From assembly GCA_035693805.1 (NCBI GenBank), contig DASSGA010000074.1:1-25603 (forward strand): a stretch of DNA of 25,603 bases. The letters run 5' to 3'. Shown here piece by piece: positions 1 to 7,408 of this stretch. Made by a program: the position numbers and the translations under genes. Origin of the DNA: Kaftiobacterium sp035693805. Its GTDB lineage: Bacteria > Sysuimicrobiota > Sysuimicrobiia > Sysuimicrobiales > Kaftiobacteriaceae. The stretch's first letter is position 1. Every line of letters begins with the position of its first letter. The notes beneath the pieces are model-generated. The model made no database searches. It was not told the DNA's origin and saw nothing but the letters and a program-made list of their open reading frames with translations.

Positions 1-531
1 GTCGCTCCGGCTCAGTCCCCGGGCACGCATCCGTCCCTCGGTGATGGTCGCGGTGTACTGTGAGATCACCTCCTGGAGACGCTGTCGGGCGACGACCGAC
101 GCCGCCTCGCCCTCGTCGAACAGGATGGTGACTTCGACCGTCCCACGGGCGATGCGCCGCGCGAAGTCCCCGGGGATCTGCAGCACCGCGTCGACCTCGT
201 GGTCGATCAGGGCGTGGCGAGGGTCCTTCACCTCTACGGCCCGAATGAGCTTCCTCGTCACGCCGAGCTCGACGAGGTTGGACGCCGCCTGGCGGTTGAC
301 GACGGCGACCACGGCCGGGGTCTCCGCCCGCTCGCGCTGCTGCCGCTGGGACAGGAAGGGGATGCCGAGGGTGACGATCGGCATCATGACCACCGGCAGC
401 AGGAGCGCCACGACCACGGTGCGCCGGTCCCGGATGGTCTCCAGCGCTTCCTTCATGAACACCACGCCGATAAGCCTCGCCTGGGCGCGCCGGTCCCGAG
501 GCACTCTGAGCCTCCGCAGGCGGTCGTTCAT
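1..531 (-). CDS. NatB-like ABC-2 transporter permease (C-terminus beyond the window)
   Basis: Only the first 177 codons are present; the gene runs off the left edge. The protein begins MNDRLRRLRVPRD. It then has the hallmark of the NatB/ABC-2 permease family: a KEALETIRDRRT segment directly before a first hydrophobic helix (about residues 39-58, rich in Leu, Val, Met and Pro). A soluble extracellular-type region follows, with the family-like stretch DHEVDAVLQIPGDFARRI around residues 115-135. Family members are membrane subunits of ABC exporters, for example Na+ efflux. The ATP-binding partner is not in the window, so the substrate is unknown. The ATG overlaps the stop of the upstream M50 gene (ATGA), which suggests translational coupling and explains the lack of a clear ribosome binding site. 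Confidence 0.75.
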   Translation of the reverse strand, partial: MNDRLRRLRVPRDRRAQARLIGVVFMKEALETIRDRRTVVVALLLPVVMMPIVTLGIPFLSQRQQRERAETPAVVAVVNRQAASNLVELGVTRKLIRAVEVKDPRHALIDHEVDAVLQIPGDFARRIARGTVEVTILFDEGEAASVVARQRLQEVISQYTATITEGRMRARGLSRSD

Positions 532-1589
532 CGGAACGGCGTCACGCGCAGCGGGACGGCACTGAGGATGAAGACGGCGAGGAGGGCCAGGCCCACGGCG
601 ATGCGCGACGGACTCACCGCGGATACATCGTCGAGGGGACCGGGATGGCCGCGGCGCAGCAGGAGCAGGATGACCAGCGCCATCAGCCAGTACCCCAGGA
701 TGGCCGCGGCGGCGACGGCCAGCCAGGAGGAAATCAGGTGGATGCGCGGCCCGAGCAGGGCGCGCACGGTGTGGCCGCCGTCCAGCATCCCGGCCGGCAG
801 CAGGTTGAGACTCGTCACGAGCAGGCCGATCCATCCCGCGAACAGGATGGGGTGGCCGAGCACAACCGCGCCTTCAGGGGGATGCAGGATCACCCGGATC
901 AGCCACTGCAGGATGAGGGGGTCGGGGAGGCTGATCCCCTGGAAGCCAGTGGGACTGATTACGAAGGAGCGGGCCACGCCCACGGCGAGGATCGGGATGG
1001 AGACGAGGAAACCCGCGATCGGCCCCGCCGCCGCCACGTCCATCAGCGCGTCCCGGTTGGGCGCGGGCGTGCGGGTCATGATCACCGCGCCCATCGTGCC
1101 GAACGGCGGCGTCATCGGGATGAAGTACGGCAGCGAACTGTCGACCCCGCGCAGGATCGAGAAGACCTTGTGCCCCATCTCGTGGGTGGCGAGGATGAGC
1201 ATGAGCGAGAGCGAAAAGGCCAGCCCGCCGCCGACCGCGCTGCGGAGGTAGCCAGCCTCGATGAGGCCGCCGGCATTCATGTAGCCGGCGATAAACGTCG
1301 TGACCAGGGTGACCAGGAACAGCAGGAGATTCACCGGCCAGCGCCACCGCCCCGCCTCCGGCCGCGGCACGAAGGCGAGCACGGTGCGCCCGTGGCGGCG
1401 GCGCAGCAGCGGGAGGTAGCCCAGCGGCGCCACCTTCTCGCGCAGGGCAAGGAAGCGCTCCCGCGCGTCCGGCGTGGGCAGCACGCTGAAGGCGGGGGCG
1501 CCGCCGTCGTAGACCGTCTCGCCCACGAGGAACTCTGTCGCGGCGAGCCGGCGGAGCTCATCCATGCGCCACATCAGTTCGAGATCCAT
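528..1589 (-). CDS. Site-2-protease-type M50 membrane metalloprotease
   Basis: A 353-residue intramembrane zinc protease. The zinc motif HEMGH lies at residues 136-140 inside a hydrophobic helix. The second metal-ligand motif, NLLPAGMLDGG, lies at 262-272. Between them is PPFGTMGAVIMTRTPAPNRD, followed by a GPIAG turn, an arrangement typical of the EGY/archaeal-cyanobacterial branch of M50B. There is no PDZ domain. The N-terminal 80 residues are soluble and about seven hydrophobic segments follow. The ATG at 1589 is preceded by GGGGAGG at good spacing. The gene lies after the ftsZ terminator and overlaps the next gene (ABC permease) by 4 bp. The substrate is unknown. Site-2 proteases cut membrane-bound anti-sigma factors or division proteins such as FtsL in other bacteria, but nothing here shows that. 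Confidence 0.88.
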   Translation of the reverse strand: MDLELMWRMDELRRLAATEFLVGETVYDGGAPAFSVLPTPDARERFLALREKVAPLGYLPLLRRRHGRTVLAFVPRPEAGRWRWPVNLLLFLVTLVTTFIAGYMNAGGLIEAGYLRSAVGGGLAFSLSLMLILATHEMGHKVFSILRGVDSSLPYFIPMTPPFGTMGAVIMTRTPAPNRDALMDVAAAGPIAGFLVSIPILAVGVARSFVISPTGFQGISLPDPLILQWLIRVILHPPEGAVVLGHPILFAGWIGLLVTSLNLLPAGMLDGGHTVRALLGPRIHLISSWLAVAAAAILGYWLMALVILLLLRRGHPGPLDDVSAVSPSRIAVGLALLAVFILSAVPLRVTPFR

Positions 1590-1626
1590 CGGTCCTCCCC
1601 ATCATAGGGGCAGCGCACGCAAACGA

Positions 1627-1652
1627 ATAGGGGGACGCCCGCGCCCCCCTAT
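1627..1652 (-). terminator. Hairpin at the end of the dcw cluster, probable terminator
   Basis: On the minus strand ATAGGGGG pairs with CCCCCTAT. The stem continues inward through a G-U wobble and two G-C pairs, giving 11 pairs around a CGGG tetraloop. The wobble pair forms only in the minus-strand RNA; on the plus strand it is an A-C mismatch, so the structure suits a transcript leaving ftsZ. The following bases (TCGTTTGCG) are only weakly T-rich, so termination may be partial. It sits 44 bp after the ftsZ stop and 37 bp before the M50 start. Confidence 0.6.
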
Positions 1653-1695
1653 CCTTCTTCCCACTACTATGCTTCGTCCCGCCGGCCGCGACGGC

Positions 1696-2754
1696 TCAGC
1701 GCCGGCGCAGGAACGCCGGGATGTCCAGGTCGTTGATGAGGTTCTTCACACCGTTGTCGATCTCGTCGTGCTCCGGCAGGCCGGCCTCGTCCTGGCGCTT
1801 GGCGACGTCGAACCCCGTGGCGATGACGGTGATGCGCACCTCGCCGTCCACCTTGTCGTCGATCACCGCGCCGAAGATGATGTTGGCATCCTGATCCGCG
1901 GCCTCCCGGACGATCTGGGCCGCTTCGCTCACCTCGACCAGACCGAGGTCCAGCCCGCCCGTGACGTTGATCAGCACGCCGCGCGCGCCCTGCATGGAGG
2001 TCTCGAGCAGCGGGCTGCTGATCGCGGCCTGCGCGGCCCGGATCGCCCGGTCCTCCCCGCTCCCCACACCGATGCCGATCAGCGCCGAGCCCGCCTCGTG
2101 CATGATCGTGCGCACGTCGGCGAAGTCCAGGTTGATCAGCCCGGGCACGGTGATGAGGTCGGCGATGCCCTGCACGCCCTGGCGCAGGACGTCGTCCGCC
2201 GTGCGGAACGCCTCGATCACCGTGGCGGTGCGGTCGATGATCTGCAGCAGCCGGTCGTTGGGAATCGTAATGAGGGTATTCACCTTTTGCTTGAGCTTGG
2301 CCACGCCCTCGTCCCCGGCCTGCGCACGGCGCCGCCCCTCGAAGGAGAACGGCTTCGTCACGACGCCGATGGTCAGCGCGTTGAGCTGGCGGGCCACCTC
2401 GGCCACGATCGGCGCCCCGCCCGTGCCGGTGCCGCCCCCCATCCCGGCCGTGACGAAGACCATGTCGGCCCCCTCGAGCGCCTCGGTGAGGTCCTCCTTG
2501 CTCTCCTCCGCGGCCTGGCGCCCGACCTCGGGGTCGCCCCCGGCGCCCAGTCCTTTCGTGATCTTGCTGCCGACGTGGATCTTCTTGTCGGCGTTGCTCA
2601 TCGCCAGCGCCTGGGCGTCGGTGTTGATCGCGATGAACTCGACCCCGCGCAGCCCGGCGCTGATCATGCGGTTCACCGCGTTGCTGCCGCCGCCGCCGAC
2701 TCCGACCACCTTGATCGCCGCGTACCTGCGGAGATCGCGATCAACGTGCGCCAT
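1696..2754 (-). CDS. ftsZ: Cell division GTPase FtsZ
   Basis: A 352-residue tubulin homologue that polymerises with GTP into the Z-ring. The nucleotide-binding start GVGGGGSNAVNRM lies at 18-30, the tubulin signature GGGTGTG at 107-113, and the T7 loop NLDFAD, which activates the neighbouring subunit's GTPase, at 208-213. The linker after residue about 318 is only some 20 residues. It ends in DLDIPAFLRRR, the conserved C-terminal peptide that binds FtsA and other tethers. The start is the ATG at 2754, giving MAHVDRDLRRYAAIKVVG, with AAAGGGGG upstream. The frame stays open to 2919, but that extension lies over the end of ftsA and has no FtsZ-like sequence. It is the last dcw gene, 61 bp after ftsA and followed by a hairpin. 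Confidence 0.98.
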   Translation of the reverse strand: MAHVDRDLRRYAAIKVVGVGGGGSNAVNRMISAGLRGVEFIAINTDAQALAMSNADKKIHVGSKITKGLGAGGDPEVGRQAAEESKEDLTEALEGADMVFVTAGMGGGTGTGGAPIVAEVARQLNALTIGVVTKPFSFEGRRRAQAGDEGVAKLKQKVNTLITIPNDRLLQIIDRTATVIEAFRTADDVLRQGVQGIADLITVPGLINLDFADVRTIMHEAGSALIGIGVGSGEDRAIRAAQAAISSPLLETSMQGARGVLINVTGGLDLGLVEVSEAAQIVREAADQDANIIFGAVIDDKVDGEVRITVIATGFDVAKRQDEAGLPEHDEIDNGVKNLINDLDIPAFLRRR

Positions 2755-2815
2755 CGTTTGATGCCCCCTTTGGACCGCGCGGTCCCTGCTACGTTTGGTG
2801 CTGGATCTGTCGCGA

Positions 2816-4063
2816 TCAGACTCCGGACACCATCTCCCGCATCCACCCGCGCATCCGGCCCCAGAAGCCGTGGCCGTTGGTGTGCCGCACGACGCGGGCG
2901 CCGCGGTGGTGCACGGCATAGAGCACGAGACCGACGCCGGTGGCGTAGATCGGGCTGCTCACCGCGTCGGTCAGGCCGCCGACGTGCTCCGGCAACCCGA
3001 CGCGGGCGGGCAGCTCGAGCTTCTCGCTCACAAAACGGGCGATGCCGCGCAGCAGTGCGGTGCCCCCGGTCAGCACGACACCAGCCGGGACGAGGTGCGC
3101 GTAGCCGCTGCGCCGGATCTGCAGCCGCAGAAGGTTGCAGATCTCCTGCAGGCGCGGCTCGATGATCTCGCACAGCACCCGGCGCGGGAGGATGCGCGGC
3201 TCCCGGTCGCCGACGTTGAACACCTCAATGAGCTCACCCTCGCTCGCCTCCGCCGCCGTCGCGGCGCCGAAGCGGATCTTGAGCTTCTCCGCCTCGGCCA
3301 CCGGGGTGCGCAGCCCTACCGCGATGTCGCTCGTGACGTGGTGGCCGCCGATCGGCAGGATGGCCGTGTGCGTGAGCCCGCCGCTGGCGAAGACGCCCAG
3401 CGACGTGGTGCCCCCGCCGATGTCCGCGATGACGACGCCCAGTTCCCGCTCCGCCGAGGTCAGCGCGGCCTCCGCGGAGGCGAGCGGCTCGAGCACGACC
3501 TCGTCTACCTCGAGGCCGGCCCGGTGCACGCACTTCATGAGGTTGGCCAGCACGGTCGAGGTACCGGTGACGATGTGCGCCTCCACCTCGAGGCGGGCGC
3601 CGTACATCCCGACCGGATTGCGCACGCCGTCGTGGCCGTCCACGACGAACCCGCGCGGCAGGAGGTGCACGATCTCGCGATCGCTCGCCGGCAGGGCCGC
3701 CATCCGCGCCGCATCCACCACCCGCTCCACGTCGCCGGAGGCGATCTCGTGATCACCCCGGCTGATCGCGACGACGCCGCGGGAGTTCGTGGATGTGATG
3801 TGCTCGCCCGATACGCCGACGTAGAGGGAGCCGACCTTCATGCCGGCCATCCGCTCCGCGCGATCCACCGCTTCCTCGATGGCGCGCGTGGTGGCGTCCA
3901 GGTCGACGACGATCCCTTTGCGGATCCCGGAGGACGGCACGAGGCCCACCCCGGAGATCTGCACGTCGCTGTCTTCGTCCACCTCGCCGACGACCGCGCA
4001 GACTTTCGTCGTCCCGATGTCCAGTCCGACGATGTGCTCCTTGCGCGACGACATGCCGCTCAC
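2816..4063 (-). CDS. ftsA: Cell division protein FtsA (actin-like Z-ring membrane anchor)
   Basis: A 415-residue actin-fold ATPase that ties FtsZ to the membrane and recruits later divisome proteins. Phosphate-1 motif GLDIGTTKVCAVVGE lies at about 13-27, phosphate-2 IADIGGGTTSLGVF near 213-226, and the adenosine-site motif VVLTGGTALLRGI near 340. The FtsA-specific 1C subdomain lies between the first two. The C-terminus FWGRMRGWMREMVSGV is amphipathic, as expected for the membrane-targeting helix. The longest frame starts at a GTG (4063) preceded by GGAGAG at 5 bases; an ATG three codons in (4054) is the alternative. Unlike the tightly packed genes upstream, ftsA has a 79 bp leader carrying palindromes, and ftsZ follows after 61 bp. 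ftsAZ may therefore have its own promoter. Confidence 0.97.
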   Translation of the reverse strand: MSGMSSRKEHIVGLDIGTTKVCAVVGEVDEDSDVQISGVGLVPSSGIRKGIVVDLDATTRAIEEAVDRAERMAGMKVGSLYVGVSGEHITSTNSRGVVAISRGDHEIASGDVERVVDAARMAALPASDREIVHLLPRGFVVDGHDGVRNPVGMYGARLEVEAHIVTGTSTVLANLMKCVHRAGLEVDEVVLEPLASAEAALTSAERELGVVIADIGGGTTSLGVFASGGLTHTAILPIGGHHVTSDIAVGLRTPVAEAEKLKIRFGAATAAEASEGELIEVFNVGDREPRILPRRVLCEIIEPRLQEICNLLRLQIRRSGYAHLVPAGVVLTGGTALLRGIARFVSEKLELPARVGLPEHVGGLTDAVSSPIYATGVGLVLYAVHHRGARVVRHTNGHGFWGRMRGWMREMVSGV

Positions 4064-4081
4064 CAGCTCTCCGCCGTCGGA

Positions 4082-4129
4082 AGGCTACATCTGGTATGGT
4101 CCATGCGCCGATTCCCCTATATCTTGTGG
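4082..4129. promoter_or_regulatory. Two NrdR-box-like palindromes in the ftsQ-ftsA gap
   Basis: Two 16 bp elements, 4082-4097 and 4114-4129, share the core CTAYATCTKGT and are exactly 32 bp apart. As I recall it, the NrdR box is acaCwAtATaTwGtgt. The right-hand element CCCCTATATCTTGTGG matches all but one base of the 12-base core; the left one, AGGCTACATCTGGTAT, matches less well. Paired NrdR boxes are usually about 31-32 bp apart. A perfect inverted repeat ATCTTG-TGG-CAAGAT (4121-4135) overlaps the right-hand box and could instead be the real operator. The stretch is AT-rich for this window and ends about 20 bp upstream of ftsA. No convincing -35/-10 pair was found. Confidence 0.35.
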
Positions 4130-4142
4130 CAAGATTCCACTC

Positions 4143-4961
4143 TTAGGGTCGTTCTCCTGCCCCCGGCCAGACCGCGGGCTTCATCACCACGTTGCCGGTG
4201 AATCGCAGGTCGAGGTACTCCACGGCCAGGCCGCGGTTGCGCACGGCCGTGAGGAGCTGGGGGAGCAGCGCCGCGCGCTCACGCAGGCCCCGCAGCGGGC
4301 CCAAACGGACAGTGATGCCATCGGGCGTCAGGAGCGCCAGCTCGCCGCCCGCGGCGGCACGGATCTTCACGCCGGGGACCAGCACTGCCCGGGGTAGATC
4401 CCCCAGCGCCTGGACCGCCAGCAGCACGCGGGGTTCGGGCAACCGATCGCCCATCTGCAACCAGGCTGGCCTGAGGCGCTCGGCGGCCACGACCGGCAGC
4501 GGACCCGCCGTGTGCGCGGTATCGATCACGACGCCCGAGGCATCGAGGAGGAGGTACCGCCCCCGGAGGGCGACGGCCGCATAGGGCCGGCGCTCTTCCA
4601 CATGAATCGTCACGGCTCCGCCGGGCCCGATCGACACCTCGGCCCGGGCGACCCGGGGAAGGGTTCGGACGCGTGCCGCCGCGCGCGACGTCGAGATCCC
4701 GAGCAGCCGGTCCCCGGGACGGATCCCCGATCGGGACACGATGTCGGCGGCGGACACCGTGCGCGCGCCCACCACCACGACCCGGTGGACGCCGACGAGC
4801 GATGACGTGGGCAGCGAGGCCGCGGCCAGTACGACGGCCATGACCGCGCCGAAACGCAGCAAGACCGACAATGTTTCGATGGGCCCGCGGGGTACGGGGG
4901 CGGGTTCCGCCGTCGGAGAGACGGCGGCCGGTTGGGCGCGTGCGGCGGAGAGTGTGGCCAT
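4143..4961 (-). CDS. ftsQ: Cell division protein FtsQ/DivIB
   Basis: A 272-residue bitopic divisome protein that, with FtsL, links the cytoplasmic ring to septal synthesis. A Pro/Ala-rich cytoplasmic tail is followed by one membrane helix at about 35-53. The POTRA domain then begins HRVVVVGARTVSAADIV, and ends with the family-typical VEERRPYAAVALRG. The C-terminal beta domain includes VEYLDLRFTGNVVMKP near the end, a strongly FtsQ-like stretch. The ATG at 4961 has no clear Shine-Dalgarno; no in-frame ATG or GTG was found just upstream of it. The gene lies 43 bp after murB and 79 bp before ftsA, its usual place. No ddl gene sits between murB and ftsQ. Confidence 0.92.
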   Translation of the reverse strand: MATLSAARAQPAAVSPTAEPAPVPRGPIETLSVLLRFGAVMAVVLAAASLPTSSLVGVHRVVVVGARTVSAADIVSRSGIRPGDRLLGISTSRAAARVRTLPRVARAEVSIGPGGAVTIHVEERRPYAAVALRGRYLLLDASGVVIDTAHTAGPLPVVAAERLRPAWLQMGDRLPEPRVLLAVQALGDLPRAVLVPGVKIRAAAGGELALLTPDGITVRLGPLRGLRERAALLPQLLTAVRNRGLAVEYLDLRFTGNVVMKPAVWPGAGERP

Positions 4962-5004
4962 GGGTGCGTTGAATGCGACGGTGACAGGTGCGACGACTAG
5001 GCGA

Positions 5005-5931
5005 TTATCGCTGCTGCTCCGGAAACTCCCCCAGGAACTTGATCTCGGGTTCCAACCGTTTTCCGAACTTCTCCATCACGAGCGCCGACACCTTGTTCAT
5101 GAGGCCCACGACGTCGGCGGCCGTGGCCTCGCCGGTATTCAGGATATAGTTCGCGTGCAGCTCGGACACGCGCGCGCCGCCGACGGCGAGGCCCTTGGCC
5201 CCGGCCAGGTCGATCAGCCGCCCGGCGTGATCGGCGACCGGATTGCGGAAGACGCATCCGGAGCTCGCGGGGCCGATCGGCTGCGTCTCCCCGCGATGGC
5301 GCAGCCATTCGTCCATCCGGCGGCGGACGGACGCGGGATCGGCAGCCGTCAGGCGCAAGGTCACCTCAAGGACGATTGCAGGCTCGCGCTGGAGAATGCT
5401 GGTGCGGTACCCGTACTGTAGTGCCGGCGAGTCGAAGACCGCCTCGCCGGCGGACATCACGGCGCGCACCGACCGGACGACTTCCTGCATCGCGTGTCCA
5501 TGCGCGCCGGCGTTCATGACGGCCGCGCCGCCCACGGAGGCGGGGATGCCGGCGGCGAACTCGAGGCCCGACAGGCCCCGGGTCGCCGCTTCACGCGCGA
5601 GGTGGGGCAGCCCCACGCCCGCTTCGGCGATGATGGTCTCGCCCTCGTAGACGATCCGATCCAGCCCCTTGCCGATCTTGATCACGATGCCGCGGATGCC
5701 GGCATCGGAAATGAGGACGTTGCTGCCGGCCCCCAGCACGACGACCGGCAGCCGCTCAGAGAACAGGTATCCGGCCACCGCGCGCAGCTCGTCGATGGAC
5801 CGGGGCACGAGGAGGATGTCGGCGGGGCCGCCGATGCGGAACGTGACGTGCTTGCGCAGGAGCTCGGCCTCCCGCACGTCGCGACACCGCGCGCGCAAGG
5901 CCTCCGCCAGTTTCGCCGTCTGGGTCGTCAC
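5005..5931 (-). CDS. murB: UDP-N-acetylenolpyruvoylglucosamine reductase MurB
   Basis: A 308-residue flavoenzyme that reduces UDP-GlcNAc-enolpyruvate to UDP-MurNAc with NADPH. The FAD-binding start is HVTFRIGGPADILLVPRS, followed by VVLGAGSNVLISDAGIRG and GLEFAAGIPASVGGAAVMNAG. The active-site region reads SSGCVFRNP and GARVSELHANYILNTG. The C-terminal LEPEIKFLG supplies the conserved Glu. The length fits the shorter type II MurB. The start chosen is a GTG at 5931 (VTTQTAKLAEALRARC) with GGGGAGG at good spacing, 16 bp after the murC stop. The frame stays open to 6093, but that part lies inside murC and is Arg/Pro/Ser-rich shadow sequence. Confidence 0.95.
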   Translation of the reverse strand: MTTQTAKLAEALRARCRDVREAELLRKHVTFRIGGPADILLVPRSIDELRAVAGYLFSERLPVVVLGAGSNVLISDAGIRGIVIKIGKGLDRIVYEGETIIAEAGVGLPHLAREAATRGLSGLEFAAGIPASVGGAAVMNAGAHGHAMQEVVRSVRAVMSAGEAVFDSPALQYGYRTSILQREPAIVLEVTLRLTAADPASVRRRMDEWLRHRGETQPIGPASSGCVFRNPVADHAGRLIDLAGAKGLAVGGARVSELHANYILNTGEATAADVVGLMNKVSALVMEKFGKRLEPEIKFLGEFPEQQR

Positions 5932-5947
5932 CGATGCCCTCCCCGGC

Positions 5948-7408
5948 CTAGCGAACGTCCGGCGAGACGGCCTGCGGGGGCGGGAGGAGACCGTCCGCGG
6001 CGCCGGATGTGCGGGTGCCGTTCGCCGCGGGGCGATGGCGGACCCGCAGCGCCTCGACCAGACGGTCGGCGACCTGCCAGATGTCCCCGGCACCGAGGGT
6101 CAGGACGAGGTCCCCCGTGCGCAGCCGCGGGGCCAGATAGTCCACGACCGCGCCGGCGTCCTCGATGAACGCCACCGGCCGGTGCGCGCGGACCGCGTCC
6201 ACGATCAGCGCCGCGGTGACCCCGGGGATCGGCTCCTCGTCGGCGGCATAGATCTGCGTGATCAGCAACTCGTCGGCGTCCTGGAAGGCCGGGCTGAACC
6301 GCCGGTGGGTGGTCTTCGTCCGCGTGTACCGGTGCGGCTGGAACACCGCCACGACGCGGCGGTCCGGCCAGCACTCTTTGGCCGCGCGCAGCACCGCGGC
6401 GACCTTGATCGGGTTGTGCGCGTAGTCGTCCACGACCATGATGCCGCCGACCTCGCCGCGAACGTCGAAGCGACGGTGCACCCCGCGGAACTGGGCGAGC
6501 GCGGCGGCGACCTGCTCGAAGGCCAGACCGACCTCGAGGCCCACCGCGGTCGCGGCGAGCGCGTTGCGGATGTTGTAGCGTCCGGGCACCGGGAGGGTCA
6601 CCTTGCCGAGGACCCGGCCCTCGCGGCGGAAGGTGCACCGCGAGGTGCGCCCTTCCATGCTGTGGATCTGCGCCGTGTACCGGGCCCGGGAGAGCAGCCC
6701 ATAGGTGTGCACGGGCGCCTCGAGCCCGGGGATGAGCTGGCGGACGTGGAGATGGTCGCTGCACATCACAGCGAAGCCGTCGGACGGCAGGTGCGAGAGG
6801 AACTCTTTGAAGGTCTCGGCCAGATGCGCCATCGTCCGGTAGTGATCGCGGTGGTCGGTGATGTCGAGGCTGGTCACCACCGCGGTCGTCGGGCGGACGT
6901 ACAGCAGCGAGCCGTCGCTTTCGTCCACCTCGGCCACGACGTATGGACCGCCCCCGAGGCGAACGTTCCCGCCGAGATCCTCGACGTCGCCTCCGATCAG
7001 CGCCGTGGGATCGCAGCCGCCCAGGGTCAGGACGTGGGCCGTCATCGCCGTCGTCGTCGTCTTACCGTGGGTCCCGACGATCGCGATGCCGAAGCGGCCT
7101 TCGAGGATCTGGGCCAGCAACTGCGCGCGGTGCAGCACCGGCAGGCCCCGGTAGCGCGCGGCGACGATCTCGACGTTGAGGTCCGGCACGGCGCGGGAGG
7201 CGACCACGACATTCGCCCCCGCGACGTGTGCGGCATCGTGGCCGATGTGCACGACCGCGCCGAGAGCCTCCAGACGCCGGATGGCCTCGGAGGTGCGGAG
7301 ATCACTGCCGCTGACGCGGTAGCCGAGCGACAGCAGCACGTGGGCCACCGCGCTCATCCCCGCGCCGCCGATGCCGATGAAGTGGACCTGCTGACTCCGG
7401 TCGATCAC
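5948..7408 (-). CDS. murC: UDP-N-acetylmuramate--L-alanine ligase MurC
   Basis: A 486-residue ATP-dependent ligase adding L-Ala to UDP-MurNAc, the first stem-peptide step. An N-terminal UDP-binding Rossmann domain, HFIGIGGAGMSAVAHVLLSLGY, begins at residue 9. The intact P-loop GTHGKTTTT lies at 112-120. EVDESDGSL is followed by SLDITDHRDHY, a slightly unusual form of the NIDxDHLDxY motif. The Mur C-terminal ligase domain contains VVDDYAHNPIKVAAVLRAA. The last 30 residues are a Pro/Ala-rich tail. The start is a GTG whose bases overlap the murG stop (GTGA at 7405-7408), so the two genes are translationally coupled. Confidence 0.97.
   Translation of the reverse strand: MIDRSQQVHFIGIGGAGMSAVAHVLLSLGYRVSGSDLRTSEAIRRLEALGAVVHIGHDAAHVAGANVVVASRAVPDLNVEIVAARYRGLPVLHRAQLLAQILEGRFGIAIVGTHGKTTTTAMTAHVLTLGGCDPTALIGGDVEDLGGNVRLGGGPYVVAEVDESDGSLLYVRPTTAVVTSLDITDHRDHYRTMAHLAETFKEFLSHLPSDGFAVMCSDHLHVRQLIPGLEAPVHTYGLLSRARYTAQIHSMEGRTSRCTFRREGRVLGKVTLPVPGRYNIRNALAATAVGLEVGLAFEQVAAALAQFRGVHRRFDVRGEVGGIMVVDDYAHNPIKVAAVLRAAKECWPDRRVVAVFQPHRYTRTKTTHRRFSPAFQDADELLITQIYAADEEPIPGVTAALIVDAVRAHRPVAFIEDAGAVVDYLAPRLRTGDLVLTLGAGDIWQVADRLVEALRVRHRPAANGTRTSGAADGLLPPPQAVSPDVR

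Noticed and set aside
1590..1611. CCCC...GGGG mini-hairpin next to the M50 ribosome binding site
   Set aside because: A 4 bp stem in GC-rich DNA is expected by chance; no support for a regulatory switch.
2755..2919. Extension of ftsZ into the end of ftsA
   Set aside because: FtsZ homology starts at 2754 with a ribosome binding site; the extension is shadow sequence.
1564..3165. A 533-codon open frame on the plus strand opposite ftsZ and ftsA
   Set aside because: It is antisense to two certain genes, rich in Arg, His, Asp and Gly, with no domain pattern; such shadow frames are expected in GC-rich coding DNA.
5932..6093. Extension of murB into murC
   Set aside because: It has shadow composition, and GTG 5931 has a strong ribosome binding site just after the murC stop.
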